Shown here piece after piece: positions 8,020 to 16,994 of a stretch of 64,000 nt of DNA. This DNA is from Streptomyces reniochalinae. GTDB taxonomy: Bacteria; Actinomycetota; Actinomycetes; Streptomycetales; Streptomycetaceae. The position numbers and the translations under genes are program-made. How positions within the stretch are numbered: the first letter of the stretch is position 1; the number at the start of each line of letters is the position of its first letter. The stretch covers positions 124,001-188,000 of the forward strand of contig NZ_QOIM01000028.1 of the NCBI RefSeq assembly GCF_003323735.1, read 5' to 3'. The notes beneath the pieces were generated by a model. It was given only the letters and a program-made list of their open reading frames with translations. It did no database searches and had not been told where the DNA came from.

Positions 8020-9776
8020 CGCAGTACCGCCTTCCGGTAACCGGCGTCGGACGCCGCGAGCCGGGTGTGCGTTCCGGTGCGCGTCGCACGGCCGTCCTCG
8101 ATCACGACCACCTGATCGGCGCGGGCCAGCAGGGCCGGGCTGCTGGTGATCACGACGGTGCAGTGCCCGCGCCGGTGGTCGGCAAGCCGGTGGGCGATCA
8201 CCTCTTCGGTCACGGCGTCCACCGCGGTGGTCGGCTCGTGCAGGACGAGCACGGGAGGAGCCGCCAGCAGCGCACGGGCCAAGGCGATGCGCTGACGCTG
8301 GCCCCCTGAAAGGGAGGCGCCCCGCTCGGTCACCTGATGGTCCAGCCCTGCGGAGTGGAGGGCGACGATGTCGTCCGCGGCGGCAGCGGTCACCGCCGCG
8401 GCGACCGGCGCCTGCCCGTGCTCGCGGCCCGCCGTCAGGTTCTCCCGCACACTGCCCTCGAACAGGGCGACATCGTGCTGCTCGACATGCACCGTGCGCC
8501 GCATGGCGTCCAGCGTGAGTTCTCCCGCGGGCACACCTGCAACCAGCACCTCGCCCTCGTGCGCGGACGCCTGCCCGGACACCACCGCGAGCAGTGCGTC
8601 GGCGTCGCGCGGGTCATAGGCGACGACGGCTGTCAGGCGGCCGTGAGCGGCGTGCAGGTCGAGCCCGTCCAGCGTGCGGTACCTGACGCGACGCAGCGTC
8701 AGGTCAGCGCTCTCCCGTACGGCTGCGAGGGTTCCCGCCGACACCTGGGGGGCCGCGTCCACCACACCGGCCCAGCGGCGGGCGGAGGCGCGCGCGCCCG
8801 CGGCGATCCGGCCGCAGAATCCCAGGGTGCGCAACGGCTCGGCGAGGAACTGCGCCAGGCCGGTCACGGTGACCAGCTGCCCCACGGTGAGTCTCCCGGT
8901 CAGCGCCGCCCAGCCGGCGAAGCCGGCGACCCCGGCCAGGAACAGTCCGCTGCCCGCGACGGTCACACCCTGGTGGAGGCCGGTGGTCGTGGCGGCACGC
9001 AGCCCGGCCCGCAGCGCGGCGTCACCGGCCTCCCGATACCGTTCCAAGGCGGCGCTCCGGGCGCCGATCCCCCGGAGGGTGCGCACCCCGCCGAGCAGGT
9101 CGGCGGCCATCGCCGTGGCCTGCCCTGTGGCCTTTTGCAGTGCGGCGCTGTGCCGGGTGAGGCGGGGCGAGACCCGGGCGTTGAGCAGCACCGACAGCGT
9201 CACACCGGCGAGCACGCCCAGTCCGAGCGGTACGTCGATGACGAGCAGTGCGACGGAGGAGACGACGATTGCGCAGAGCGCTCCGATCCCGAGGGACACC
9301 GCGCGGATGATCAGCGCGGTCTTCTGCGCGTCGGACGAGGCCACCGCGAGCAGTTCGCCGGTACGCAGGCCGGTGCGGCGCCCTCGCGGGTCCAGCGCGG
9401 TACGTGCCACGTCCACGCGCAACTGGTGGGCCTCACGCTCCAGTGAGGTCACGCCCTGGCGCGCACCGTTGCGCCACGCGAGGGCGAGCACGGCGAAGAG
9501 GGCGGCGAGGGAGGCAACGGACCAGGCCAGCGCCGTCGGATCACCGGCGGACACGGCGCGGTCGATGATCACCCCGATGGCGATCGGCACGGCAGCCTCC
9601 GCCGCCTGGTGCACGGCCAGCAGCAGCCAGCCGACCGCCAGCCGTCCGGCGTGCCGCCGCAGCGACTGTGCGAAGACGGTCCGGGGCGAGCGAGGGGCCG
9701 GCTGCGTCGCCTGCTCCGCCTCGGGCGGACGGGACGGCGTCGAGGGGGCCTGGGACGAGCGCCGGCTGCCAGCCAT
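8016..9776 (-). CDS. ABC exporter-fold half-transporter with degenerate Walker A and Walker B
   Basis: A 586-aa fused membrane/ATPase protein. Residues about 30-320 are six transmembrane helices (FAQSLRRHAGRLAVGWLLLA onward) and about 345-586 are the nucleotide-binding domain. Where Walker A should be, the sequence is AVVAYDPRDADALL, with no GxxGxGKS and no P-loop lysine. The signature LSGGQRQRIALARALL is perfect, but the Walker B acidic residue is replaced (VLVLHEPTTAVD). This is the mirror image of its partner's defects, so the dimer should have one working ATP site and one dead site. First gene of the pair. An iron box overlapping a likely promoter lies about 250 bp upstream. Confidence 0.9.
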   Translation of the reverse strand: MAGSRRSSQAPSTPSRPPEAEQATQPAPRSPRTVFAQSLRRHAGRLAVGWLLLAVHQAAEAAVPIAIGVIIDRAVSAGDPTALAWSVASLAALFAVLALAWRNGARQGVTSLEREAHQLRVDVARTALDPRGRRTGLRTGELLAVASSDAQKTALIIRAVSLGIGALCAIVVSSVALLVIDVPLGLGVLAGVTLSVLLNARVSPRLTRHSAALQKATGQATAMAADLLGGVRTLRGIGARSAALERYREAGDAALRAGLRAATTTGLHQGVTVAGSGLFLAGVAGFAGWAALTGRLTVGQLVTVTGLAQFLAEPLRTLGFCGRIAAGARASARRWAGVVDAAPQVSAGTLAAVRESADLTLRRVRYRTLDGLDLHAAHGRLTAVVAYDPRDADALLAVVSGQASAHEGEVLVAGVPAGELTLDAMRRTVHVEQHDVALFEGSVRENLTAGREHGQAPVAAAVTAAAADDIVALHSAGLDHQVTERGASLSGGQRQRIALARALLAAPPVLVLHEPTTAVDAVTEEVIAHRLADHRRGHCTVVITSSPALLARADQVVVIEDGRATRTGTHTRLAASDAGYRKAVLR

Positions 9777-10027
9777 GCATGGCCTCTCAACGGACAGGAG
9801 CGCTGTCGGCCCGCACGCGTGCCGGACGAGTCGCCATACGGACGTTCGGTGGGCGCGTGGGGCGACCGCGCCTCGGGAACCGGGGAGTGACCTCGCCCGG
9901 CGGCGCCGGAGGACGGGGCGGTCCCACGGGGTGAGCGGACACCCTTGCCGTCGACGCCCCCGCTATTGCGGAGCGCCGCCGCCCCGGCTCGGCCCGGGAC
10001 GGCAGCAAGCTAGCACTTCAGGAAAGG

Positions 10028-10046
10028 TTAGGTAAACCTCGCCTTA
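10028..10046 (-). promoter_or_regulatory. Iron box overlapping the promoter of the ABC pair
   Basis: On the minus strand this reads TAAGGCGAGGTTTACCTAA, matching the DtxR-family iron box. It overlaps a minus-strand promoter candidate, -35 TTTACC with -10 TAGCTT near 10007-10012, which points toward the ABC genes starting at 9776 and implies a leader of roughly 220 nt. It is also 130 bp upstream of the nitrate operon on the plus strand, so an effect there is possible but less likely. Confidence 0.8.
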
Positions 10047-10114
10047 GTTGGTGGCCGGTCATGGGGCTGCGGACGGCGGCGGCCGCGGGTACACCGGGGC
10101 CGCCGCCGCAGCCG

Positions 10115-10130
10115 GATACGGCGGCGAAAC
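10115..10130 (+). promoter_or_regulatory. Possible GlnR site upstream of the nitrate operon
   Basis: GATAC, six bases, then GAAAC resembles the a-b half of the Streptomyces GlnR box (GTNAC-n6-GAAAC), with one mismatch in the first block. It ends 45 bp before the GTG of the nitrate transporter. GlnR is the known activator of nitrate assimilation in Streptomyces, which supports the assignment. A second half-site is not clear. Confidence 0.45.
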
Positions 10131-10175
10131 AAGCGGCACGTAGTCTCATGTGCCCGAGGTCTGGCTGGAGGCGAC

Positions 10176-11570
10176 GTGAGGGCAGAACGGATCAGCCGCT
10201 GGGATCCCGAGGACCCGCAGCTGTGGGAGCGCGGGGGGCGGCGCACCGCACGGCGGAACCTGTGGTTGTCCGTCTACGCCGAGCACATCGGGTTCGCGGT
10301 GTGGAGCCTGTGGTCGGTGCTCGTGCTGTTCCTGACGCCCGCGCACGGGTACGCGCTGTCGCCTGACGAGAAGTTCCTGCTGGTGTCGGTGGTCTCACTG
10401 GTGGGAGCGGTGCTGCGACTGCCGTACGGGTTCGCGGTCACCCGCTTCGGCGGGCGCACGTGGACGGTGTGCTCGGCGCTGGTGCTGCTGCTGCCCGTCG
10501 TGGCCGCCGCCGTGCTGGTGCGCTTTCCCCACACGCCGTTGTGGGCGGTGTTGCTGTGCGCCGCGGCGGCCGGGCTGGGAGGGGGCAACTTCGCCTCGTC
10601 CATGGTGAACATCAACCGGTTCTTCCCCGAGCGGGAAAAGGGCTGGGCGCTCGGGCTCAACGCCGGAGGCGGCAACCTGGGAGTCGCCACCGTGCAGTTG
10701 CTCGGGCTGCTCCTCCTGGCCACCGCCGGTGCCGCTCACCCGGAGGCGCTGCCCCTGCTCTTCATACCGGCGCTGTTACTCGCCGCGCTGCTCGCACACC
10801 GGTACATGGACAACCTCCCCGCCGCCCCGACCGACTACGGTGCCTACCGCTGCGCGCTGCGGGACCGCCACTGCTGGCTCCTCTCGCTGCTGTATGTGGG
10901 GACTTTCGGCTCCTTCATCGGCTTCGGCTTCGCCTTCGGACTCGTCCTGCAGAACGAGTTCGGCAAGAGCCCGGTGCAGGCCGCCGCCTTCACCTTCCTC
11001 GGACCGCTGCTGGGGTCGCTGACGCGTCCGCTGGGCGGGCGCCTGGCCGACCGGTTCGGCGGGGCGCGGGTCACCGCCTCTACCTTCCTCGCCCTGGCCG
11101 CCGGGGCCGCCGGCTCGCTGGCCGCCTCCGCCGCCGGGTCCTTCACCGGCTTCGTCGCCGTCTTCGTCGCGCTGTTCGTCCTCACCGGGCTGGGCAACGG
11201 GTCGACGTACAAGATGATCCCCGCCCGGTATGCCGCGCGGGCGGCCGACGCCGTCGAGGCGGGCCTCGATCCGGGGGAGGCGCGGGCGGAGGCACGGCGG
11301 TTGACCGGAGCGGTGATCGCCGTCTCGGGAGCGGTGGGGGCGCTCGGCGGCGTCGGGATCAATCTCGCCTTCCGTGAGTCGTACCGGACGACGGGCGACG
11401 CCCGCGCGGCCCTCTTCGCCTTTCTCGCCTTCTACGGACTGTGCGCGGCCGCCACCTGGGCCGCTTACCTGCGGCGTCCCCGCCGATCCGGCTCCCGCCA
11501 CGTGCCCACAGCTGCCGAACCGCCGGAAGAGCCCACGCCCGGCGCCGCCGGACGGGAGGTGCGGTCGTGA
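10176..11570 (+). CDS. narK: Nitrate/nitrite MFS transporter (NarK/NasA type)
   Basis: A 464-aa twelve-helix membrane protein for nitrate uptake or nitrate/nitrite exchange. Diagnostic features are the two glycine-rich nitrate-signature helices AAAAGLGGGNFASSMVNINRFFP and, in the C-terminal half, VLTGLGNGSTYKMIP, and the MFS A-loop RFGGRTWTV. The GTG at 10176 has GGAGG four bases upstream (10167-10171). It is the first gene of a three-gene operon: its TGA overlaps the GTG of the nitrate reductase as GTGA. Coupling to an assimilatory reductase argues for uptake rather than respiratory antiport. Confidence 0.93.
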   Translation: MRAERISRWDPEDPQLWERGGRRTARRNLWLSVYAEHIGFAVWSLWSVLVLFLTPAHGYALSPDEKFLLVSVVSLVGAVLRLPYGFAVTRFGGRTWTVCSALVLLLPVVAAAVLVRFPHTPLWAVLLCAAAAGLGGGNFASSMVNINRFFPEREKGWALGLNAGGGNLGVATVQLLGLLLLATAGAAHPEALPLLFIPALLLAALLAHRYMDNLPAAPTDYGAYRCALRDRHCWLLSLLYVGTFGSFIGFGFAFGLVLQNEFGKSPVQAAAFTFLGPLLGSLTRPLGGRLADRFGGARVTASTFLALAAGAAGSLAASAAGSFTGFVAVFVALFVLTGLGNGSTYKMIPARYAARAADAVEAGLDPGEARAEARRLTGAVIAVSGAVGALGGVGINLAFRESYRTTGDARAALFAFLAFYGLCAAATWAAYLRRPRRSGSRHVPTAAEPPEEPTPGAAGREVRS

Positions 11571-13714
11571 CCGGAGAGACCGCCACCCACTGCCCGTACT
11601 GTGCTCTCCAGTGCGCCATGTTCCTCACCCCCGCCCCTGATACCGGTCAGCTCACCGTCGCTCCCCGCGACTTCCCCACCAACCGCGGTGGACTGTGCCA
11701 GAAGGGCTGGACCTCCGCCGAACTGCTGACCTCGCCCGAGCGCCTCACCACTCCGCTGATCAGGGACGGCAAGGACGCCCCGCTCCGCGAGGCGGGCTGG
11801 GACGAGGCTCTGGCCCATGTGACGCGGCGCTTCGCCGAGCTGCGCGCCACCCGCGGCCCCGACTCCGTCGCCGTCTTCGGCAGCGGCGGCCTGACGAACG
11901 AGAAGGCGTACGCGCTCGGCAAGTTCGCCCGGGTGGCGCTGGGGACCTCGCAGATCGACTACAACGGCCGCTTCTGCATGTCCTCCGCGGCCGCGGCGGG
12001 CAACCGGGCCTTCGGACTCGACCGCGGCCTGCCGTTCCCCGCGACGGATCTGGACGACTCCGAGGCCGTCGTCCTCGTCGGTGCCAACCCCGCGGAGACG
12101 ATGCCTCCGCTGATGGGGCACTTCGACCCCGCCCGCCTCATCGTCGTCGACCCGCGCCGCACGGCGACCGCCCAGACGGCGCTCGACGCCGGCGGACTGC
12201 ACCTGGCACCCACCCCCGGCACCGACCTGGCCCTCGCGCTCGGCCTGTTGCACGTCGCCCTGGTCGAAGGCCACCTGGACACCCCGGGCCGGGTCGCCTA
12301 CCGCAGGGACCGCACCACGGGCTGGGAGGCCGTACGCAAATGTGCCGCGCGCTGGTGGCCCGAGCGCACCGAGCGGCTGACCGGTGTCGCCGCAGCCGAC
12401 CTGCGGCGGGCCGCCGCCGTACTGGCCGGCGCCCGCCGCGCCCACATCCTCACCGGGCGCGGTGCCGAGCAGCACAGCAAGGGGGTCGACACGGTCGCCG
12501 CCTGGATCGACCTCGCCCTCGCCCTCGGGCTGCCCGGCACGCCAGGTTCCGGGTACGGCTGCCTGACCGGGCAGGGCAACGGCCAAGGCGGCCGCGAGCA
12601 CGGCCAAAAGTCCGACCAACTGCCCGGCTACCGGCACATCGAGGACCGCGCCGGGCGCGAGCACCTCGCCCGCGTATGGGGCGTGCGGGAGGAGGAGATT
12701 CCCGGGGCCGGGCGCAGCGCCTGGGAGCTGCTGGACGCGCTCGGCACGCAGGACGGCCCCGCGGCCCTGCTCGTGATGGGCTCCAACCCGGCCGTCTCGG
12801 CCCCGCGTTCGCGCCGCGTCATCGAAAGGCTGCGGGGGCTGGACTTCCTTGTCGTCGCGGACTTCGTCCGCTCGGAGACCACCGAACTCGCCGACGTCGT
12901 ACTGCCCGTGGCGATGTGGGCCGAGGAGTCGGGCACCATGACCAACCTGGAGGGCCGCGTCCTGCGCAGACGCGCGGCAAAGGCTCCGCCGCCCGGCGTC
13001 CGTACCGACCTGGAGGTCCTCCACGGCCTCGCCGTCCGCCTCGGCCGGTCCGGTGAGGAGTTCCCGCCCGATCCGGCGCCGGTGTTCGCGGAGCTCCGCC
13101 GGGCGTCAGCGGGCGGAGTGGCCGACTACGCGGGCGTCGAGCCCCGGCTCCTGGACGACGACGCGCCCGTGTACTGGCCGGCCCGGAGCGCCACCGGGGC
13201 CGGTACCCGGCCCGGCGGGCCCGCGGCGGCCCTCGGGACCCCGCGGCTCTTTCTCGACCGGTTCGCGCATGCCGACGGGCGGGCGCGGTTCCTGCCGGTG
13301 GAGTACCGGGAGGCGGCGGAACTGCCCGATGCCGAGCATCCCTTGTACGCGACCACGGGCCGGCAGCTGGAGCACTACCAGTCCGGGGCGCAGACCCGCA
13401 GGGTGCCCGCGTTGCGGGCGGCGGCACCTCAGGCGTACGTCGAGGTGCACCCCGACACGGCGCGCCGTGCGGGGCTCGCGGACGGAGAGGAAGCACGGGT
13501 GGTCTCCCGGCGCGGGACCGTCCTCGCCCGGACCCGGTACGTGGCGAGCATGCGGCCCGACACCGTCTTCCTCCCCTTCCACTTCCCGGGGACCGGTGCC
13601 GCCAACGTGCTGACCAACCCGGCGCTCGACCCGGTGAGCCGCATGCCGGAGTTCAAAGTGAGCGCGGTACGGCTGGAGCGCGCCGACGCGAACGCGCCGA
13701 AGGAGGGGGAGTGA
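11567..13714 (+). CDS. nasA: Assimilatory nitrate reductase, molybdopterin catalytic subunit
   Basis: A 715-aa cytoplasmic Mo-bisMGD enzyme reducing nitrate to nitrite. The N-terminal 4Fe-4S domain is the CPYCALQC cluster plus the later GGLCQKGW cysteine. The molybdopterin domain follows, with the GTSQIDYNGRFCMSSAAAAG segment, whose Cys is a candidate Mo ligand, then VGANPAET, LTGRGAEQ and GSGYGCLTGQGNGQGGREHG. The C-terminal molydopterin-dinucleotide-binding domain has TTGRQLEHYQSGAQTRRVP. I chose the GTG at 11567 because it overlaps the transporter stop and has GGGAGG upstream. No Tat signal is present, as expected for the assimilatory enzyme. The next gene overlaps by GTGA and should supply electrons. 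Confidence 0.93.
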   Translation: MTGETATHCPYCALQCAMFLTPAPDTGQLTVAPRDFPTNRGGLCQKGWTSAELLTSPERLTTPLIRDGKDAPLREAGWDEALAHVTRRFAELRATRGPDSVAVFGSGGLTNEKAYALGKFARVALGTSQIDYNGRFCMSSAAAAGNRAFGLDRGLPFPATDLDDSEAVVLVGANPAETMPPLMGHFDPARLIVVDPRRTATAQTALDAGGLHLAPTPGTDLALALGLLHVALVEGHLDTPGRVAYRRDRTTGWEAVRKCAARWWPERTERLTGVAAADLRRAAAVLAGARRAHILTGRGAEQHSKGVDTVAAWIDLALALGLPGTPGSGYGCLTGQGNGQGGREHGQKSDQLPGYRHIEDRAGREHLARVWGVREEEIPGAGRSAWELLDALGTQDGPAALLVMGSNPAVSAPRSRRVIERLRGLDFLVVADFVRSETTELADVVLPVAMWAEESGTMTNLEGRVLRRRAAKAPPPGVRTDLEVLHGLAVRLGRSGEEFPPDPAPVFAELRRASAGGVADYAGVEPRLLDDDAPVYWPARSATGAGTRPGGPAAALGTPRLFLDRFAHADGRARFLPVEYREAAELPDAEHPLYATTGRQLEHYQSGAQTRRVPALRAAAPQAYVEVHPDTARRAGLADGEEARVVSRRGTVLARTRYVASMRPDTVFLPFHFPGTGAANVLTNPALDPVSRMPEFKVSAVRLERADANAPKEGE

Positions 13715-15276
13715 GCCGGGTGCAGCGTGTGGTGGTGGTCGGCAACGGGATGGTCGGGTCGCGGCTGTCGGAGGAGGTACTGCGCCGTGACCCCCTGGGC
13801 GCTCGGGTGCGGCTGACCGTGGTGGGAGCCGAGCCGGTGGGCGGCTACAACCGGGTACTGCTGCCGGGACTGCTGTGCGGAGCACTGACCGAGGACGACG
13901 TGGCGCCGGGCCCGCTCGGCCCTTCGCACCTGCCTGATCCGCCCGTCGCGGGGGAGATCTCGGTCCACGGCCCGTTCAGCACCGGATCCACCGTCACCGC
14001 GGTGGACCGCGCGGCGCGCACCGTCCTGCTGGCCGACGGGCGCCGCCTGCCCTACGACAGGCTGGTGCTGGCCACCGGCGCCCGCGCCGTCCTGCCGCCC
14101 CTGCCGGGCCTGCACCTCGACGCGCCGGGTACGGGAGCCGACGACGCTCCCACCGCACCGACGCGTACCGGGGCACTCGCCCATGACGTCACCGTGCTGC
14201 GCACCCTCGCCGATGCGCGCCGGCTGCTCGCTCTCGCGCACCAGGCGTGCGCACGCGGGGCACGGATCGCGGTACTGGGTGGAGGCGTCCTCGGCCTGGA
14301 GGCGGCCCGGGCGCTGGCAGCGCGCGGGGTCGCCGTGACGGTCGTCCACGCCACACCGCACCTGATGGACCAGCAACTGGACCCACAGGCCGGGCGGATA
14401 CTCAGCCGGGCCCTGCGCCGACTCGGTATCGAACAGCGACTCGGGACCGCGGCGGTGCGCTGGGAGGCAGGAGTGGGACTGCATCTGGCGGACGGCACCG
14501 TGCTGCCCGCCGCCGGACTGCTGCTGTGTACCGGAGCCAGAGCCGAGACGACGCTCGCCGAGACCTGCGGACTGGCCGTCGGACCGGGCGGGATCGCCGT
14601 CGACGAAGCCCTCACCACCTCCGACCCGGCCATTCACGCGCTGGGTGACTGCGCCGACGCCGATCCGGGACTCGTGCAACCCGGCTGGGAACAGGCGGCC
14701 GTACTCGCCGCCCGGTTGACCGGTGAGAACGACACAGCCCGCTACCTGGGCACTCCACGGGTGACCCGGCTGAAGGCAGCCGGCATCGAACTGACCTGCC
14801 TCGGCGACCCGTTCGTGGAGGACGAGGGAACGGCGGACGACGGCGGCCCCGAGGTGCTGCGGATCGAGGACCCGGCCCGGGACCGCTACGCCAAACTGGT
14901 GCTGCACGGTGACCGGGTGACCGGCGCCATCCTTCTCGGCGTACCCGACGCCGCAGCCGGCCTCGTCCAGCTCTACGACAGGGGAGCGCCCGCCCCCTCC
15001 GACCGGCTCGCTCTCCTGCTCGGCCGTGCCCTGCCGCCCGAGACGGCGGACGGCCCCGAGGCGATGCCCGACCGCGCGATGGTATGCCGCTGCAACAGTG
15101 TCACCAAGGGCGTGCTGCGCTCGGCCTGGCACGAGGGCGCGCACACTCCGCAGGAACTGGCCGCCACCACCCGCGCCGCCACGGGGTGCGGGGGGTGCCG
15201 TACCACTGTCGAGAAGCTCGCCGCGTGGCTTGCCGAGACCGCTCCGGAAGTCGGCCGCACTCCGCGACCGCCGTGA
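13711..15276 (+). CDS. FAD-dependent electron-transfer subunit for nitrate reductase (NasB/NirB-N type)
   Basis: A 521-aa pyridine-nucleotide:FAD oxidoreductase that should pass electrons from NAD(P)H to the nitrate reductase encoded just before it. Residues 1-300 form two Rossmann domains (VVVVGNGMVGSRL for FAD, AVLGGGVLGLEAARALAARG for NAD(P)H, and HALGDCADADPG for flavin ribityl binding). A C-terminal BFD-like 2Fe-2S domain spans about 450-515, with CRCNSVTKG and ATGCGGCRTTV giving four cysteines. The sirohaem nitrite reductase domains of full NirB are absent, so this is not nitrite reductase itself. No nirBD genes lie in the window, so nitrite must be reduced by enzymes encoded elsewhere. 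Confidence 0.88.
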   Translation: MSRVQRVVVVGNGMVGSRLSEEVLRRDPLGARVRLTVVGAEPVGGYNRVLLPGLLCGALTEDDVAPGPLGPSHLPDPPVAGEISVHGPFSTGSTVTAVDRAARTVLLADGRRLPYDRLVLATGARAVLPPLPGLHLDAPGTGADDAPTAPTRTGALAHDVTVLRTLADARRLLALAHQACARGARIAVLGGGVLGLEAARALAARGVAVTVVHATPHLMDQQLDPQAGRILSRALRRLGIEQRLGTAAVRWEAGVGLHLADGTVLPAAGLLLCTGARAETTLAETCGLAVGPGGIAVDEALTTSDPAIHALGDCADADPGLVQPGWEQAAVLAARLTGENDTARYLGTPRVTRLKAAGIELTCLGDPFVEDEGTADDGGPEVLRIEDPARDRYAKLVLHGDRVTGAILLGVPDAAAGLVQLYDRGAPAPSDRLALLLGRALPPETADGPEAMPDRAMVCRCNSVTKGVLRSAWHEGAHTPQELAATTRAATGCGGCRTTVEKLAAWLAETAPEVGRTPRPP

Positions 15277-15442
15277 CCGCCCGAGGCGACCCCCGCGTGC
15301 GACCAAGCCGCCCGAGCCGACCAGAGCGAACCGACTTCGCGCCTGCGGGCTGTGGGAGACCGGACCGTTCCCTACGGAGCGCCCGAGAACGCGCCGGCCG
15401 ACGCAACCGCGAAAGGCGTGCGTCAGCGGCGTGTCATCGGTG

Positions 15443-15790
15443 TCATCGGTGGCCCAGCACGTTGACCACCCGGCCGTTGGGATCGCGGACGAAGAACCGC
15501 CGCACTCCCCACTCCTCGTCCTGCAAGGGGTGAACGATCTCCGCGCCGCTGCCACACACCGCCGCGTAGACCGCCTCCACATCGTCCACCTCGACACTCA
15601 TGTCGGGGACGACGGGCGCGGACTCGTCGTGGCTCATGAAGGTGACCTGCGCGGTGGGGTTGGACGGAGAGGCGAGCGTCATGACCCAGCCGAGGTTCAT
15701 GACCTCCTCGAACCCCAGGAGCCCGTAGAAGTCACGGCTCTCCTCCATGGCCTCTGACCTGATGTCGGGCATGGCCCGGCGGATCGACAT
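15443..15790 (-). CDS. VOC-superfamily (glyoxalase/bleomycin-resistance-like) protein
   Basis: A 115-aa single-domain vicinal-oxygen-chelate protein. The usual beta-alpha-beta-beta-beta units are visible: MEESRDFYGLLGFEEVMNLGWV at the start and GVRRFFVRDPNGRVVNVLGHR at the end. The ATG at 15790 has AGAAGGAG about six bases upstream. The frame continues open beyond the start but has no coding character there. Substrate is unknown; such proteins serve as dioxygenases, isomerases or resistance binders. It is divergent from the P-loop protein at 15926, with 135 bp between starts. Confidence 0.85.
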   Translation of the reverse strand: MSIRRAMPDIRSEAMEESRDFYGLLGFEEVMNLGWVMTLASPSNPTAQVTFMSHDESAPVVPDMSVEVDDVEAVYAAVCGSGAEIVHPLQDEEWGVRRFFVRDPNGRVVNVLGHR

Positions 15791-15925
15791 GAACAACTCC
15801 TTCTGGCAGGCGGACACGCGTCTGTCCGTGAGCATCATCCGGCAAGCGAAGGGGCGGTGCACTCTCTTACGGATCGCCAGTCGCCACAAGAGACCGCATG
15901 CGTGTGAGGCTGCGAGACTGCCGTC

Positions 15926-16582
15926 ATGTCTGTTCATGTCGTCTCGGTCATCGGCAGCAGCCCTGGCGTCGGCAAATCCACGCTGTGCCGCGCGGTCGCG
16001 GAGTGGCTTGCCGGAACCGGCGCGTCCGTCGATCACTTCGAGGAGGCCGACATCCTCACGCGGGCGGCGTTCCGGCCGGTGGCCGAGGAGTTCGCCGGTG
16101 GGGAAGCCGCAGTCCGTCCTGAGACCCTGATCGAGTGCACTCGCGCCTACGTCGACGAGATGGTGGCGCAAGGCACGGACTACGCGGTGACCGACGCCCT
16201 CGTACCGTTCATCCCCTCCCTCGTGGCATGGGGTCACCAGGAGCGGACTCTCTCCCGCGTGATGGGCGAGCTGGTGCGGGCCCTGGAGCCCGCGGCCCAG
16301 GTCACCGTCGTGTACGTCCACGACGATCCGACGCGGGCACTGCGCCGCGCGGTACAGCGCGAGGGAGAGACCTGGGCCGACTGGTACGTGCGCAAACTCG
16401 CCGCTTCCCCCGGCACCCGGACAGTCCACGACCTGCCCTCGGCCGCCGCACACCTCCACGCCGAGGCCGACCTGACCCTCCGTCTCCTCGCCAGGACCCC
16501 GTGGCAGGTCCTCACCGTGAACGTGGGGACCAGGACCGCCCAGGAGACCTTCGCCTGCGTGCGGGACCACCTGACGAAGTAG
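15926..16582 (+). CDS. P-loop NTPase of unknown function
   Basis: A 218-aa soluble protein beginning with a clear Walker A, GSSPGVGKSTLC, right after the first strand, as in small kinases and nucleotide-kinase-like AAA_33 proteins. A DALVPFIPSL segment, an Asp in VTVVYVHDDPTRALRRAVQREG and a C-terminal QVLTVNVGTRTAQETFACV are consistent with a phosphotransfer fold (base or phosphate handling), but no acceptor can be named. Start: the ATG matches the domain start; no strong RBS is visible. The gene is not part of an obvious operon. Confidence 0.75.
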   Translation: MSVHVVSVIGSSPGVGKSTLCRAVAEWLAGTGASVDHFEEADILTRAAFRPVAEEFAGGEAAVRPETLIECTRAYVDEMVAQGTDYAVTDALVPFIPSLVAWGHQERTLSRVMGELVRALEPAAQVTVVYVHDDPTRALRRAVQREGETWADWYVRKLAASPGTRTVHDLPSAAAHLHAEADLTLRLLARTPWQVLTVNVGTRTAQETFACVRDHLTK

Positions 16583-16604
16583 TTCGCCGGCGGGGTGCGC
16601 CTCG

Positions 16605-16931
16605 TCAGGAGGTGTGCGGCCCACCCCGGCGCCGGTCGGCGCCCCGCTCATCGGCCGCCTCGCGCTCATCGGCCGCCTCGCGCTCATCGGCCGCCTCGCG
16701 CTCATCGGCTGCGTCCGCGTGGTCGTCGAGGACCCCAGCGGCCTCCGTGTCGCACGCGAGCCCGGTGGCGAGGACGTAGTCGACGTCGACATCGCGGTAC
16801 TCGACACCCGCGTTCACGCGTTCGGGCAGGTTCCTCCGTACGCTGCGCGAGGTGGACCGGCGACCTGGCGACCCGTGGAACGTCACCCGCGTCTGCGGCT
16901 CGTCCTGGAAGCGCAGGCTGTCTGCCCGCAC
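16605..16931 (-). CDS. Small conserved protein with ADEREA tail repeats
   Basis: About 108 aa with coding-like G/C-ending codons. The first 60 residues look like a genuine folded domain (RADSLRFQDEPQTRVTFHG, NLPERVNAGVEYRDVDVDYV). The tail is a charged repeat of ADEREA units encoded by an 18-bp tandem repeat. The start is unsure: GTG at 16931 has no RBS, and the frame stays open upstream for 21 more codons (TARSADVRQREQAPDISLTS) to the TGA that ends the gene at 16995. So the real protein may begin earlier, or may once have been joined to the neighbour. No function is known to me. Confidence 0.5.
   Translation of the reverse strand: MRADSLRFQDEPQTRVTFHGSPGRRSTSRSVRRNLPERVNAGVEYRDVDVDYVLATGLACDTEAAGVLDDHADAADEREAADEREAADEREAADERGADRRRGGPHTS
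16646..16711. repeat. 18-bp tandem repeat (gctcatcggccgcctcgc), three and a half copies
   Basis: Three exact copies at 16646-16663, 16664-16681 and 16682-16699 and a partial fourth. On the minus strand it encodes the ADEREA repeats of the small protein at 16605-16931. Because the unit is a multiple of three, copy-number change would alter tail length without a frameshift. Confidence 0.9.
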
Positions 16932-16994
16932 CGAGGAGGTGAGCGAGATGTCCGGCGCCTGCTCACGCTGTCGTACGTCTGCCGAGCGTGCTGT

